Shown: piece after piece, positions 35,165 to 44,368 of the stretch
Layout of the letters: each line of letters begins with the position of its first letter
Position numbering within the stretch: position 1 is the stretch's first letter
NCBI RefSeq assembly: GCF_003479605.1
Contig: NZ_QUHR01000007.1
Coordinates: forward strand, 95,776 to 159,775
Origin: Roseburia sp. AF12-17LB
GTDB taxonomy: Bacteria; Bacillota; Clostridia; Lachnospirales; Lachnospiraceae
Length of the DNA: 64,000 nt
Direction of reading: 5' to 3'
Notes under the pieces: generated by a model
Databases searched by the model: none
Told to the model about the DNA's origin: nothing
The model's input: the letters and a program-made list of their open reading frames with translations, nothing else
Position numbers and translations under genes: made by a program

Positions 35165-36853
35165 CTAGTTGATACCTTTACATATGAACTGATTTAAAAA
35201 CTGATTTTTATCACATGGTCTGCCAAAAAGATAGCCCTGCAGATAATCAGCATGTATTTCTTTCAGCTTTTGATACCACTCTTCTTTTTCTATACCTTCT
35301 ATACATATTTTGATATCTACACTATGTACCAGTTCAACTATTTTTTTTAACAGCTCAAAATCCCTTGTTTGACTCATAGCTTTTGCTGTAAAATGATTAT
35401 CCAGTTTCACATAATTAGGATTCATGTTTACAATACAATGTAGATTCGAAAAACCTGTACCAAAATCATCCAGAATAAACTGTATTTTTTTCTCTTCGAA
35501 TTTCTTCCGAAGCGTATAAAAATACGGTGTCATATCCGTATATCCGCTTTCTGTCAGTTCCGCACACAGGCTCTCCGGCGGAAGATTATATTGTTCTATA
35601 GACGAAAGTATGTCCTTCCAGATATCACTTTTCATCATCTGAATATAAGATATATTTACATTAACCTTAAATCCCGGTATATACTGCCGCATTTCATGGC
35701 ACATTGCCGCAGCTTCATTTAATACAAATCTTCCGGCCGGAATAATAAGCCCGGTTTCTTCCAGTAATGGTATAAATTCCACAGGCGAGATACTTTCTTT
35801 TTTTCCACCTGAATACATGGAAAACCTCATAAGCGCTTCCGCACCAATTATATTTCCCGAGGAACAATCTATAATCGGCTGATAGTATACTTCAAATCCT
35901 TCAAATTCATTTGTCACGGCACCTCGAAGTGCACTTTTTATTTTCTCTTTTTTTAAAAATAACTTATAATCTTCTTTTTCAAAAAAATATACTCCGTTTC
36001 CTCCCATGGATTTTGCCTGTTTTAAAGAGAAAACCGCTATTTTACGATACTCGTCATAATATTTTAAAAGCTTCGTTGCATGAATAATTCCGGTAGATAC
36101 TGTAAAAACCACCTTATATTTTTCAGAAATAATAAAATCTTCTATTTTTTTACATATTTCCTTCTGCAATAGCATAACATCATCTCTTGTATGGCTTTCC
36201 AGATCAACAATCATATACTCATCTGCAACAAGATGGTACAGCTGCTGGTTATCAGAAAGACATTCCTTGATACCGTCAGCAACACTTTTCAACACATAAT
36301 TTCCATAATCTACGCCTAATGTACCATTAATCGCATTAAATCCATCAATCCCTATATGTATTAAAAATACTGACGAGCTGTCTTTTATATGGGAAGAAAC
36401 AAAGGAATACATTTCTCTTTCACCCAAAAGTCCGCTGACATTATCTGCCCACTGTATATTTCCAATTTCGTTTACACAGCCTATAAGATAATGAGGTTTT
36501 CCATCGTTATCATTGATTACCTTTCCACGGCAGTTAATCCATACCGGCATCCCTTCTTTATCAAGCCATCTGTAATGCAGATTGTGATTTTTTTCGTTTC
36601 CATCCGCAATCCGCTGTAAATGTTCCCTAATCATCGGGCGGTCTTCTTCATATACAAAATAGCGGACACTGTCGGCAGCATTATCAAATGAATTGCCCGG
36701 CATCTTAAAACGCTTCACCGCTGCCTGTGAAATGATAAGGGTATTTTTCTGTAAATCTATAATATAAAGATAGTCATCCATACATGGTGCAAATACTTCT
36801 ATTAAATCTTCTGCTCCTATTTCCTTGAGCAGTCTGCGTATGTTTGTATCCAT
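35165..36853 (-). CDS. PAS-GGDEF-EAL protein, probable c-di-GMP phosphodiesterase
   Basis: A 562-residue cytoplasmic protein. A PAS-like domain (about 20-130) is followed by a GGDEF domain whose signature reads VADEY, so cyclase activity is unlikely, and an EAL domain (about 305-555) with AEALMRF, NVNISYIQM, AELTESGYTD, DDFGTGFSNL and KLDNHF intact. It should break down c-di-GMP, which in clostridia promotes sessile life; a motility link fits the neighbouring chemoreceptor. Confidence 0.88.
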   Translation of the reverse strand: MDTNIRRLLKEIGAEDLIEVFAPCMDDYLYIIDLQKNTLIISQAAVKRFKMPGNSFDNAADSVRYFVYEEDRPMIREHLQRIADGNEKNHNLHYRWLDKEGMPVWINCRGKVINDNDGKPHYLIGCVNEIGNIQWADNVSGLLGEREMYSFVSSHIKDSSSVFLIHIGIDGFNAINGTLGVDYGNYVLKSVADGIKECLSDNQQLYHLVADEYMIVDLESHTRDDVMLLQKEICKKIEDFIISEKYKVVFTVSTGIIHATKLLKYYDEYRKIAVFSLKQAKSMGGNGVYFFEKEDYKLFLKKEKIKSALRGAVTNEFEGFEVYYQPIIDCSSGNIIGAEALMRFSMYSGGKKESISPVEFIPLLEETGLIIPAGRFVLNEAAAMCHEMRQYIPGFKVNVNISYIQMMKSDIWKDILSSIEQYNLPPESLCAELTESGYTDMTPYFYTLRKKFEEKKIQFILDDFGTGFSNLHCIVNMNPNYVKLDNHFTAKAMSQTRDFELLKKIVELVHSVDIKICIEGIEKEEWYQKLKEIHADYLQGYLFGRPCDKNQFLNQFICKGIN

Positions 36854-36938
36854 AGTATAAGTGCCTTTCTTATAAAATTTTTATACTGATAAACTTTCTA
36901 TTCTGTGGTAGAAATTATAGCTGGAAATCATTATCGTA

Positions 36939-38657
36939 TTATACTGTTTTTTCTGATTCTGCCAATTTAAATTTACGAATCATTTCACGCAGATTTTCTG
37001 ATTCGCTGCTCATCTCCTGGCTGGCAGCTGCACATTCCTCAGATGTTGCAGAATTGGTCTGTACAACATCATTAATTTGTTCAATTCCTTCATTAATCTG
37101 CTGGATTTCTGTTGTCTGTGTTTCTAACGTTTCCGCAATATTTGTAACTTCTTCTGTAATTATTTTAGAGTTCTCTGCAACATCTTCCAATTGCGCCGCA
37201 GTCTGTCCTGCAATCACCATACCCTTTTCTACTGCCTTCACAGAGGTTTCAATCAACATTGCAGATTCTTTCGCTGCCTGGGCACTCTGGTCCGCTAACG
37301 AATTTACCTGATTTGCTACAACTGCAAATCCTTTTCCGGCTTCTCCTGCCCTTGCTGCTTCGATAGAAGCATTCAATGCAAGCAGATTTGTCTGGGAAGC
37401 AATTTCATTAATTGTTGCAATAATTTTGTCAATTTCTTTTGATGCTTCACTAATTTCATTCATGGAATCAACCATTTCATGCATCTTACCATTACTTTCT
37501 AAAATGGCATTTCCAAGCTCATCCACCCTTCCACTAATTTCTTTTGCAGATTTTGAATTATTTTCTACCTGTTCAGATACACCTGCAACTGTTGCTGTCA
37601 GTTCCTCTACTACTGCCGCCTGATTTGTAGCTCCATCTGCAAGATCATTAGAACTTGATGCTACCTGGTCTGCTGCACTTGAAACTTCATTGGAAACATT
37701 TTGAATTCCTCTAATCGTTTCTCCTATACTTTTTTCAAATTGCATAAAAGAATTTAAAATTCCGACAAAATCTCCCCGCCACTCTACTTCCGGTTTAACA
37801 TCAAAATTTCCTGCTGCAAACAATTTCATTGCACGGTCAATATCGTCTACATAGCTTCCCAGGATACGGATTGATTTACGCATACTGTGTGCCAGTCTTC
37901 CAATCTCGTCTTCTGAACGATAATCCAGCGTACTGTGTAAATTTCCTTCTGTCAGTTCCTTTGCGACATCCTCAACTGCCCGTAAAGGTTCAAGAATTGT
38001 ATCCAGGACTTTTTTACCTGTTTTCTTTGTCAGTGTCCATGCAAAAATTAAACACACTATAATACATACAATTCCTGCTGCAGCAAAAATAAATGTAGTT
38101 CTGGCAGCCCTGCTGCTCTCCTGGTCTGTTATATCATCTAATTTTATTGCGATTTCCACCGCTTTATTTAATGCAGGTGTGCAATCATTCATGATTTCAT
38201 CAACTGCTTCTTCCTTATCACCACTTTTAATTTCTTCTATAATGGAATAACCAATATTTCCCCAATCCGAAAGGGCTGATGAATATTCCTCATAATCTGA
38301 GTCAGGAATAATTCCGGTTCCCTTTAAATTTTTCAGTTCAGAATCAACTTCTTTCAGCAGCTTTTCTACTGTTTTCTCATAACTGACATATGAAGAAGTA
38401 TCATCATCTAATGCCATTTCCCTGATATTTCTTGCTGCCGCATTCACATTAATTCTACATATTTTTACTGCCTGATCTGCTACAGTAACATTTTCTATAT
38501 AATGTACCATATTAGCAAATAAAACACCTATGACCACTATAGAAAGCAAGCCTGAAATTAACATCATAATAATGACTTTTCTGTAGCCATAGTTTATCCT
38601 TTCCTGCAGATGCATGTTTTCTAATTTCCCTTTCATTTTATCTTTTTGTGAAAACAT
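36939..38657 (-). CDS. Methyl-accepting chemotaxis protein (four-helix-bundle sensor)
   Basis: A 572-residue chemoreceptor. Membrane segments at about 30-55 and 185-210 flank a roughly 130-residue helical sensor. HAMP (about 212-265) and the signalling domain follow, with the tip [20 protein letters not shown] and a C-terminal methylation region. It signals through CheA/CheW. It lies 85 bases upstream of the EAL gene on the same strand. Confidence 0.94.
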   Translation of the reverse strand: MFSQKDKMKGKLENMHLQERINYGYRKVIIMMLISGLLSIVVIGVLFANMVHYIENVTVADQAVKICRINVNAAARNIREMALDDDTSSYVSYEKTVEKLLKEVDSELKNLKGTGIIPDSDYEEYSSALSDWGNIGYSIIEEIKSGDKEEAVDEIMNDCTPALNKAVEIAIKLDDITDQESSRAARTTFIFAAAGIVCIIVCLIFAWTLTKKTGKKVLDTILEPLRAVEDVAKELTEGNLHSTLDYRSEDEIGRLAHSMRKSIRILGSYVDDIDRAMKLFAAGNFDVKPEVEWRGDFVGILNSFMQFEKSIGETIRGIQNVSNEVSSAADQVASSSNDLADGATNQAAVVEELTATVAGVSEQVENNSKSAKEISGRVDELGNAILESNGKMHEMVDSMNEISEASKEIDKIIATINEIASQTNLLALNASIEAARAGEAGKGFAVVANQVNSLADQSAQAAKESAMLIETSVKAVEKGMVIAGQTAAQLEDVAENSKIITEEVTNIAETLETQTTEIQQINEGIEQINDVVQTNSATSEECAAASQEMSSESENLREMIRKFKLAESEKTV

Positions 38658-38807
38658 TGATTCTTATTTCCTTTCTCTTTATTATATTTCTCTTTTTTTC
38701 CAGACCTTGTTATATCAGAATTTTTTCAAAAGTCAATGATTTTTCAGTTCTAATTTTCAGATTCTATTTTTCTTATAAAATTTAACACTTCCTACTTTGG
38801 TTTTTCG

Positions 38808-40199
38808 TCATTTTTTTTTACAGTATTGTTCTAAAAAAACGGCCGCACCATCTTCTATAGCAGCAAAAGCCATCTTATCGTCTGGCCATGATTTTCTGAG
38901 TGCCACATAAGAAATCAGAAAATTTGCAAGCCAGCCAGCCGGTACAGCAAGCCAGACAAATGCAATGCCAAAACGCGGTGCGAGTATCAAAGCAACTGAC
39001 AGACGAATTGCAAGATTTACCATATTTGCAATGAGAAATGGACGCATGATTCCAAGTCCCCGAAGAACTCCGTCTGTTGCCATCTTGATACCCATGAAAA
39101 TGAAAAAGAAGCCGAGCCATCTCATATAATCTCCAGACACCTGATATGCCAGCGCTGTTCCATCTTTACCCAGAAATAATGAGGAAATCTGTGTATGCAG
39201 TGTTTCAATGACTATAAAAGCAAGGACTGCAAAACATAAATCTAACACCAGTGCAGCGTGGTATCCTTTTTTGATACGCCCAATTTTCTTTGCGCCAAGA
39301 TTCTGGGAAACATACGGAGAGACTGCATTGCCTATGGACACAAATATCAGTGAAAAAACATTCTCTACCCTCATCGTTGCCGCATAACCTGCAAGAGCCT
39401 GTGTACCAAACGGATTTACAACCGCCTGTACAATCATCATACCAATTGACACTGTTGACTGCTGGAGGACCGACGGTACAGCAATGCGGAGCATGGAATG
39501 TAATTCCCTCCCGTCAAACCAGCGAGCCGGACTCTTATACTGGCGTATCCGGTATAAAAAGATTAAAAACGAAAATACTGCCGAAATGCCTTGTGCAATA
39601 AGCGTGGCTAGGGCTGCACCGAACACACCCAGACCAAGGCCTGCTACCATCCAAAGATCCATCATAATATTCAGAACAGAAGAAAAAATCAAAAGGCACA
39701 ACGGAATCTTTGATTCACCGATTGAAGTAAACATCGTTGAAAGAATGTTGTACATAAACAGAAACGGAAATCCCACAAAATAAACACGAAGATATAGTAC
39801 TGCTTCCTCCAGTATATCAGCGGGTGTCTGTAATATGCCCATCATGGAACGTGAAAAACAAAAGCCAGTAACTCCCAGAAGTATGCTAAGAACCAGAAAA
39901 CTAATCAATGATGTTGATACGATTGTTTTCATTTTACTATAATCTCTGGCACCAAAATAACGGCTCACAAGTACACCTGCACCTACACCTGCACCAAGTG
40001 CTATACAAATGAATACATTCGTAAGGGCAGCACAGGCACCAACAGCCGCAAGGGCAGAAGATCCAACAAACTGACCCACAATGATTGAATCAGCCATATT
40101 GTAGACCTGTTGAAAAAAGCTTCCGAAAATCATTGGCATTGCAAAAACAGTCAGTGCTTTAAGGGGTGCATCTGTAATTAAATATTCATCTTTTGACAT
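38808..40199 (-). CDS. MATE family efflux transporter
   Basis: A 463-residue membrane protein with twelve segments in two MatE halves. Typical stretches are FAMPMIFGSFFQQVYNMADSIIVGQFVG and GAGVGAGVLVSRYFGARD. It exports drugs or metabolites by coupling to Na+ or H+. The substrate is not known. It is 23 bases upstream of nothing on its strand except the start of the next unit; the GH13 gene begins upstream and runs into it with a 23-base gap, so the two may be co-transcribed. Confidence 0.92.
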   Translation of the reverse strand: MSKDEYLITDAPLKALTVFAMPMIFGSFFQQVYNMADSIIVGQFVGSSALAAVGACAALTNVFICIALGAGVGAGVLVSRYFGARDYSKMKTIVSTSLISFLVLSILLGVTGFCFSRSMMGILQTPADILEEAVLYLRVYFVGFPFLFMYNILSTMFTSIGESKIPLCLLIFSSVLNIMMDLWMVAGLGLGVFGAALATLIAQGISAVFSFLIFLYRIRQYKSPARWFDGRELHSMLRIAVPSVLQQSTVSIGMMIVQAVVNPFGTQALAGYAATMRVENVFSLIFVSIGNAVSPYVSQNLGAKKIGRIKKGYHAALVLDLCFAVLAFIVIETLHTQISSLFLGKDGTALAYQVSGDYMRWLGFFFIFMGIKMATDGVLRGLGIMRPFLIANMVNLAIRLSVALILAPRFGIAFVWLAVPAGWLANFLISYVALRKSWPDDKMAFAAIEDGAAVFLEQYCKKK

Positions 40200-40222
40200 G
40201 ATTTTCTTCCTCTGTAACTATT

Positions 40223-41941
40223 TTAAAGCACTATTACTACGGCATCAAGTCCCTCAACTTTTCCGTCAAACAGTTCTTCTCCAAGCAAATTATATTTTCC
40301 CTCATACTCATTAAATCTCTTCTCACTGCTGCTGCAGTTAAAAATCAATGCCATAGTTTCTTCACCATTTTTTCTAATCAGAACAATGGTTTCTTCCTCA
40401 TCCCTTGTGATTGCCTCAATCAATTCACCTTCTACGATACATTTATATTTTTTTCGAACCTGCAACAGCTGTTTATACCATTCAAACATCTCTTTATCCT
40501 GGTATTCTTCATCCCAGTACATGCCACGTCTGCAATCCGGATCGTTTGCTCCCGGCATCGCATACTCATCTCCATAATAAATCATTGGCATTCCCGGCAA
40601 TAACAATTGAAAAGCTGCTGCCAAATGCTGCTTTTTCTTATTATTCTTACATAAATGTAAAAATCTTGCTGTATCATGGCTGTCTATCAGATTCCACATA
40701 AGAGGATAACATTTCTTATTTAAGCGTCCTTTCAAATATCCAAGATTCTGTATAAACTGGCTGACCGTAATCTTTTCATCTGCAAGCAGATCTATCATAT
40801 TCAGATAAAACGGATAATTCATGACCGTATCCCATTCATCTCCTTCAAGAAAATCTCCTGCATAATGCCAGATTTCTCCAATTATCAGCATATCTTTCTT
40901 TACTGCCTTAACTGCCTTTCTAAAATTCTTCCAGAAAAAATGACTGATTTCATCTCCTACATCCATTCTCCATCCGTCTATATCGCATTCCCTGATCCAA
41001 TAGCATGCAACATCTGTAATAAATTTTTCAACTTCAGGATTTTTCAGATTTAATTTTGGCATTCCACCATAATAACCAAAGCATTTGAAGTTTGGAATCT
41101 CTCCCCTTTCACTTTTAAGTGGAAATTCATCAATAAAATACCAGTCCAGATATTTAGACTTATTTCCCTTTTCCAAAATATCTTCAAATGCAAAAAATTC
41201 CTTTCCTGTATGGTTAAACACCGCATCCATAACCACTTTCATTCCATATTCATGCGCTTTTTGTACCAGCTCTTTAAGATCCTCTGCTGTTCCGAATGAG
41301 GGATCTATCTGATAATAATCAATGGTATCATATTTATGGCTTGAATTTGATTTAAAGATTGGTGTCATATATAAAACATCAATTCCAAGACTATGGACAT
41401 AATCCAGATGTTCTATAATTCCTCTGAGATCACCATGCAGATTATCCATAGACGTAACCGGTGCTTTATACCATACTTCCTTGTCTACCGGCTGTGATGA
41501 TGCAAAACGGGACGGAAAAATCTGATATACGACCTTATTTTCTGCCCACTTTGGCACCACAAACATTTCTTCCTCCCGTAGATTCTGCGGGCAGTCAAAC
41601 ATTCTGTCTCTGTTTGTAATACATTCCTTACTAAACTCATAATTGCCGTAATATACTTTTTCCCCCTGCATGTCCGTAAATTCAAAAAAATAACGGAGAC
41701 ATATCAAATGCATCTGTATCTGCGCTTCATAATAATCCTGAAACTGTGAGGTCGCAACCTTCTTCATTGGAATTGTCTTTCGCGTATCCTTCCATTCCAT
41801 TGGTATATACTTATCCTCATAATGAAGAATTATTTCCTTTATATCATCTCTTTTTACCTGGATGCGTATCACAAATAAATCCTTATCTATTGCATAGCAG
41901 AATCTTTTGTCCATATCATGAATAATTGCAGAGTATTCCAT
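40223..41941 (-). CDS. GH13 neopullulanase/cyclomaltodextrinase
   Basis: A 572-residue cytoplasmic alpha-glucan hydrolase. An N-terminal CBM34-like beta domain (about 1-125) precedes the barrel. Catalytic residues are seen in GWRMDVGDE (nucleophile Asp), IIGEIWH (acid/base Glu) and LIDSHDTARF (third Asp). MKVVMDAVFNHTG is conserved region I. The N-terminal domain usually builds the active site of a partner in a dimer. It degrades cyclodextrins, pullulan or short maltodextrins taken up from starch. Confidence 0.92.
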   Translation of the reverse strand: MEYSAIIHDMDKRFCYAIDKDLFVIRIQVKRDDIKEIILHYEDKYIPMEWKDTRKTIPMKKVATSQFQDYYEAQIQMHLICLRYFFEFTDMQGEKVYYGNYEFSKECITNRDRMFDCPQNLREEEMFVVPKWAENKVVYQIFPSRFASSQPVDKEVWYKAPVTSMDNLHGDLRGIIEHLDYVHSLGIDVLYMTPIFKSNSSHKYDTIDYYQIDPSFGTAEDLKELVQKAHEYGMKVVMDAVFNHTGKEFFAFEDILEKGNKSKYLDWYFIDEFPLKSERGEIPNFKCFGYYGGMPKLNLKNPEVEKFITDVACYWIRECDIDGWRMDVGDEISHFFWKNFRKAVKAVKKDMLIIGEIWHYAGDFLEGDEWDTVMNYPFYLNMIDLLADEKITVSQFIQNLGYLKGRLNKKCYPLMWNLIDSHDTARFLHLCKNNKKKQHLAAAFQLLLPGMPMIYYGDEYAMPGANDPDCRRGMYWDEEYQDKEMFEWYKQLLQVRKKYKCIVEGELIEAITRDEEETIVLIRKNGEETMALIFNCSSSEKRFNEYEGKYNLLGEELFDGKVEGLDAVVIVL

Positions 41942-42023
41942 TCATTTTCTCCTTTACATATTCTGTTTTCTTCTTTCGTATTACTTACTTTTTCTATATC
42001 TTAACGTGATAATCCTGGCTTGT

Positions 42024-42104
42024 CTATAGATAACTTCCTCTGCAGCTTGCCGATTGACAAAAAATATCCGAATCTCTGTTATCCGTCTTTTCTGTCAATG
42101 ACAT
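42024..42104 (-). pseudogene. Short frame at the start of a lost gene (MSLTE)
   Basis: Directly after the repeat-borne terminator, AAAAGGAG precedes ATG and a 26-codon frame that begins MSLTEKTDNRDSDIF and stops at TAG. In the second copy of the repeat the same start region (with GTG) runs only VSLTEH before a stop. I read both as the first codons of a gene that was cut off in each copy. The gene is not identified. Confidence 0.4.
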
Positions 42105-42188
42105 TTTCTCCTTTTCCCTGAACGAAAAAAATCACCCAGACTAGAATTTTTAATCTAATCTGAGTGATGCTTCGTCAGGCCTGTTTTC
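42091..42188 (-). repeat. 98-bp island repeat A, copy 1 (leader-terminator-RBS)
   Basis: Matches 63600-63697 over 98 bases with about five differences. On the minus strand it contains the end of a short leader frame (NRPDEASLRLD), a strong terminator, and a Shine-Dalgarno with the start MSLTE. Two differences lie opposite each other in the terminator stem (A:T here, G:C in copy 2), so pairing is kept. The leader codon change TCA/TCG is silent. Confidence 0.8.
42125..42168 (-). terminator. Attenuator-type terminator, copy 1
   Basis: Minus-strand arms of 15 bases (42168-42154 and 42145-42131) pair through G:U wobbles that work only on this strand, with an eight-base loop and seven T residues after. 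It lies between a short leader frame and a ribosome-binding site, as in translation-coupled attenuation of resistance genes. That function is inferred. Confidence 0.75.
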
Positions 42189-42203
42189 ATCTCTGTAAAG
42201 CAC
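42150..42203 (-). CDS. Possible leader peptide ending in the terminator
   Basis: A 17-codon frame with GTG start reads VLYRDENRPDEASLRLD and stops inside the terminator hairpin. The last twelve residues are the same in the second copy at 63659-63727. There is no convincing ribosome-binding site here, so translation in this copy is doubtful. Confidence 0.35.
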   Translation of the reverse strand: MLYRDENRPDEASLRLD

Positions 42204-42208
42204 CTTTC

Positions 42209-42234
42209 AGTGCTCGTCCGGTGCTCGGAGCACC
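42209..42234. repeat. GAGCACCG-type repeats in the leader
   Basis: GTGCTCG/CGAGCAC words recur, and GGTGCTCGGAGCACC forms a hairpin just upstream (minus strand) of the leader frame. Similar words recur at 63769-63852 in front of the second copy. Confidence 0.4.
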
Positions 42235-42315
42235 CGGAGGATGTAACCATTCCGTTCCATCGAGTTCACACAGTTGGCCACCATTACGATTCAGCTTGTA
42301 ACAATGATCACTTGG

Positions 42316-42428
42316 TTTTCTTATTAGATTAACTATATTATAACGTGCTGTAGGTCGGATGTCGATGATTTTTTGACCATATTTATTGTTTTATATGTTA
42401 CTTCTCTATTAGTTCTGCAAACTAGAAT
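42316..42428 (-). repeat. 113-bp island repeat B, copy 1 (promoter module)
   Basis: Matches 57968-58080 with three differences in 113 bases. It follows the 3' end of a minus-strand gene in both places and carries a minus-strand promoter. The flanks outside the repeat are unrelated, so it has moved or recombined as a unit. Confidence 0.85.
42337..42365 (-). promoter_or_regulatory. Strong promoter in repeat B, copy 1
   Basis: Minus-strand TCGACA (42365-42360) and TATAAT (42342-42337) are 17 bases apart, close to the sigma-A ideal. Transcription would run through a leader of about 225 bases to the terminator and MSLTE start at 42104. Confidence 0.65.
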
Positions 42429-42458
42429 TTATTACTCCATCAAACTGGAAGTTTCCAT

Positions 42459-42797
42459 TTATTTCTTTTTGCGGTATTTGGGTTCAATACCTACTACATA
42501 CGCTACCATAGCCGCAATACTAATAAGCATTGCACCCAATATAGGTATAATAATCAAACCCGAATTCTGCCCATCTAATAAAGGCAATCCAATTAACGTA
42601 AACAAAATACCATACACGCACCACAATATGCCCAAAGCACGATTATAGCCTTTCAAATCTTCTATGGGCGCTACCTCGGCATTTGCCCAAAAACCGAAAG
42701 GTTTTGCTTTCTTGGAATTAAAATCATAAATGCCCATTACAATAAATAATACGCCGATTATTACCCAAATAACAAATGCTATTAATCTTCCTTCCAT
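42459..42797 (-). CDS. Small membrane protein (DUF3784-like)
   Basis: A 112-residue protein with three membrane segments (about 5-23, 50-68, 75-97) and the family-like stretch PFGFWANAEVAPIEDLKGYNRALGILW between the first and second. Such proteins often accompany lantibiotic or ABC export genes, but none is present. The ATG at 42797 has an AAAGGA site; the frame opens further upstream without one. It lies at the left side of the accessory region, next to repeat B. Confidence 0.65.
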   Translation of the reverse strand: MEGRLIAFVIWVIIGVLFIVMGIYDFNSKKAKPFGFWANAEVAPIEDLKGYNRALGILWCVYGILFTLIGLPLLDGQNSGLIIIPILGAMLISIAAMVAYVVGIEPKYRKKK

Positions 42798-42898
42798 AAT
42801 ATGTATCCTTTCTTTGTAGTTCTGTAAATTCAAAGCTTCGCGAGCTTTGTACTTTCTTTAATTTTCTCAGTATTACTGAAAGTTTCAAGTGGAAATTA

Positions 42899-43093
42899 TC
42901 AAATCAATTTTTTCGCATTATCTGCATTCAATTCAACATATCCACATTTTGGACATACATAACATGAAACAGTACTATTCTTTTCATTCTCAAAGATACC
43001 GTTTTTCTTATTAGTTAAATAAACAACCGTACCTACTGCATCTCCTTTTAATTTTGCTTTAATCATTTCCTCTTTACATCTTAAACAATCCAT
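42899..43093 (-). CDS. Zinc-ribbon protein
   Basis: A 64-residue protein with two Cys pairs, CLRC near the start and CPKC near the end (CYVCPKCGYVEL), as in small zinc ribbons. The ATG at 43093 follows GGAGG by seven bases. Function is not known; many such proteins are found in mobile elements and in general stress loci. Confidence 0.7.
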   Translation of the reverse strand: MDCLRCKEEMIKAKLKGDAVGTVVYLTNKKNGIFENEKNSTVSCYVCPKCGYVELNADNAKKLI

Positions 43094-43185
43094 CTTTATT
43101 CCTCCATAAACTTCAAATTTGTACATATCTTTTTACACAGTATAGCACATACCTATCTCTATGCACATCAACAATTTAATCATCC

Positions 43186-43450
43186 TTATCCTCCTGTCGA
43201 TCCAAATGCCCCGGTTCCACGTTCTTCCCATGATTCAAAGGTAAAATCTGGTATCAGAACCGGCATGATCACAATCTGCCCGACTTTGTCACCTATCTTA
43301 TCATCTGCTGTGCCTGCCAGTTGTCTGCAAGCTCCGGCACATAATGAAGCATATCCAGATCAATTCTCTTTCCGATCAGCACATCCATTTCCACACCGTC
43401 ATCCAGATTGTTTGGATCAGCTACCCTGATGCCGATTGCCGGTATTCCAT
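43186..43450 (-). pseudogene. dUTPase-like remnant with a frame break
   Basis: The last 45 codons (43186-43320) read TADDKIGDKVGQIVIMP ... ERGTGAFGSTGG, which is the C-terminal part of a trimeric dUTPase including motif V. The preceding stretch (to about 43450, IGIRVADPNNLDDGVEMDVL) is in a different frame and may be the upstream part or a different gene. The fragment meets the truncated LexA-like gene head-on at about 43450. Confidence 0.6.
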
Positions 43451-44003
43451 GCATGCCAGACAGTTTCTCGCCTTATGTGAAATTCTTGAAATATACGATA
43501 TCTATACAGAGTTTGTTGGCCAGAGTCCTCTTAATCCATTCCGGAACCTGAATGAAAATGGAATGAACAAAGTGCTTGAATATATCAGCGATCTGGAAAG
43601 CACCGGCAACTATAAACCGGCAGAGATCATTCCTATCCATGTGATCAGGGAAAGAAAAGTATTTTACAATACCGTTTCCGCTGGTACCGGCTCTTTTCTT
43701 GATAGTGACGAATATGAGATATTCTCCTCTCCTGACATTCCGGAGGCTGCCACATTTGGCGTATATGTAGATGGTGACAGTATGGAACCTAAATACCATA
43801 ATAAGGATCTCATCTGGATTGAACAGACAGCATGCCTTGATGATGGCGAAATAGGTATCTTCTATCTTGATGGAAACGCATATGTGAATAAATTTCAGAA
43901 TAACAGACTCGGAACCTACCTCATATCACTGAATAAAAAATATGATCCGATTCCGGTTACAGAGAACAGTTCCTTCAAAATATTCGGCCGTGTTCTTTCA
44001 TAA
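43449..44003 (+). pseudogene. LexA-like S24 peptidase domain without DNA-binding part
   Basis: A frame of about 184 residues (open from 43344, but the first part is antisense to the dUTPase remnant). The S24 part has the Ser in VDGDSMEPKYHNKD and the Lys in NAYVNKF with IFGRVLS at the end. Prophage- and ICE-type repressors normally carry an N-terminal helix-turn-helix, which is missing here. The remaining part could still fold, but it lacks a clear ribosome-binding site. It was probably the immunity repressor of an element. Confidence 0.65.
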
Positions 44004-44086
44004 GTCCTTTTTTTGGAACACTTAAAACTGTAGGATTATTATAGCGGAACAGACCTGAACAATTCTGAATTTGGAGGTGCATATAT

Positions 44087-44368
44087 ATGAATACTGATAT
44101 GGATATAGACATAAACACCATGACAGACACAATTACCTGCAGACTTGTTGAAGCGAGGGCAGATCTTGGCATTACCCAGAAAGAACTTGCATCAGCAACC
44201 GGCATCAGCCTGAAAACTATTGCCAATATCGAGTCAAAACAGCATATTCCTTCTCTGCTATACGCCATGAGAATTGCAGATTTTTTTCACAAACCGGTAA
44301 CAAGCCTATTCTGCTATCATCTTGGTGTTCAGCAGACTCCCTCTAAAGGAGATGATCTGAATGAATAA
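44087..44368 (+). CDS. XRE-family helix-turn-helix protein
   Basis: A 93-residue regulator. The helix-turn-helix (about 18-72) reads LVEARADLGITQKELASATGISLKTIANIE and DFFHKPVTSLF. GGAGG lies before the ATG. It overlaps the next gene by eight bases. Such small regulators are common in conjugative elements. Confidence 0.85.
   Translation: MNTDMDIDINTMTDTITCRLVEARADLGITQKELASATGISLKTIANIESKQHIPSLLYAMRIADFFHKPVTSLFCYHLGVQQTPSKGDDLNE

Noticed and set aside
42187..42400. Open minus-strand frame of about 68 codons (KLNRNGGQLCELDGTEW) across repeat B and the leader
   Set aside because: It has no ATG, GTG or TTG start with a ribosome-binding site, begins inside a promoter and resembles no family I know. 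It could be the tail of a lost gene, but the promoter-leader reading explains the region better.
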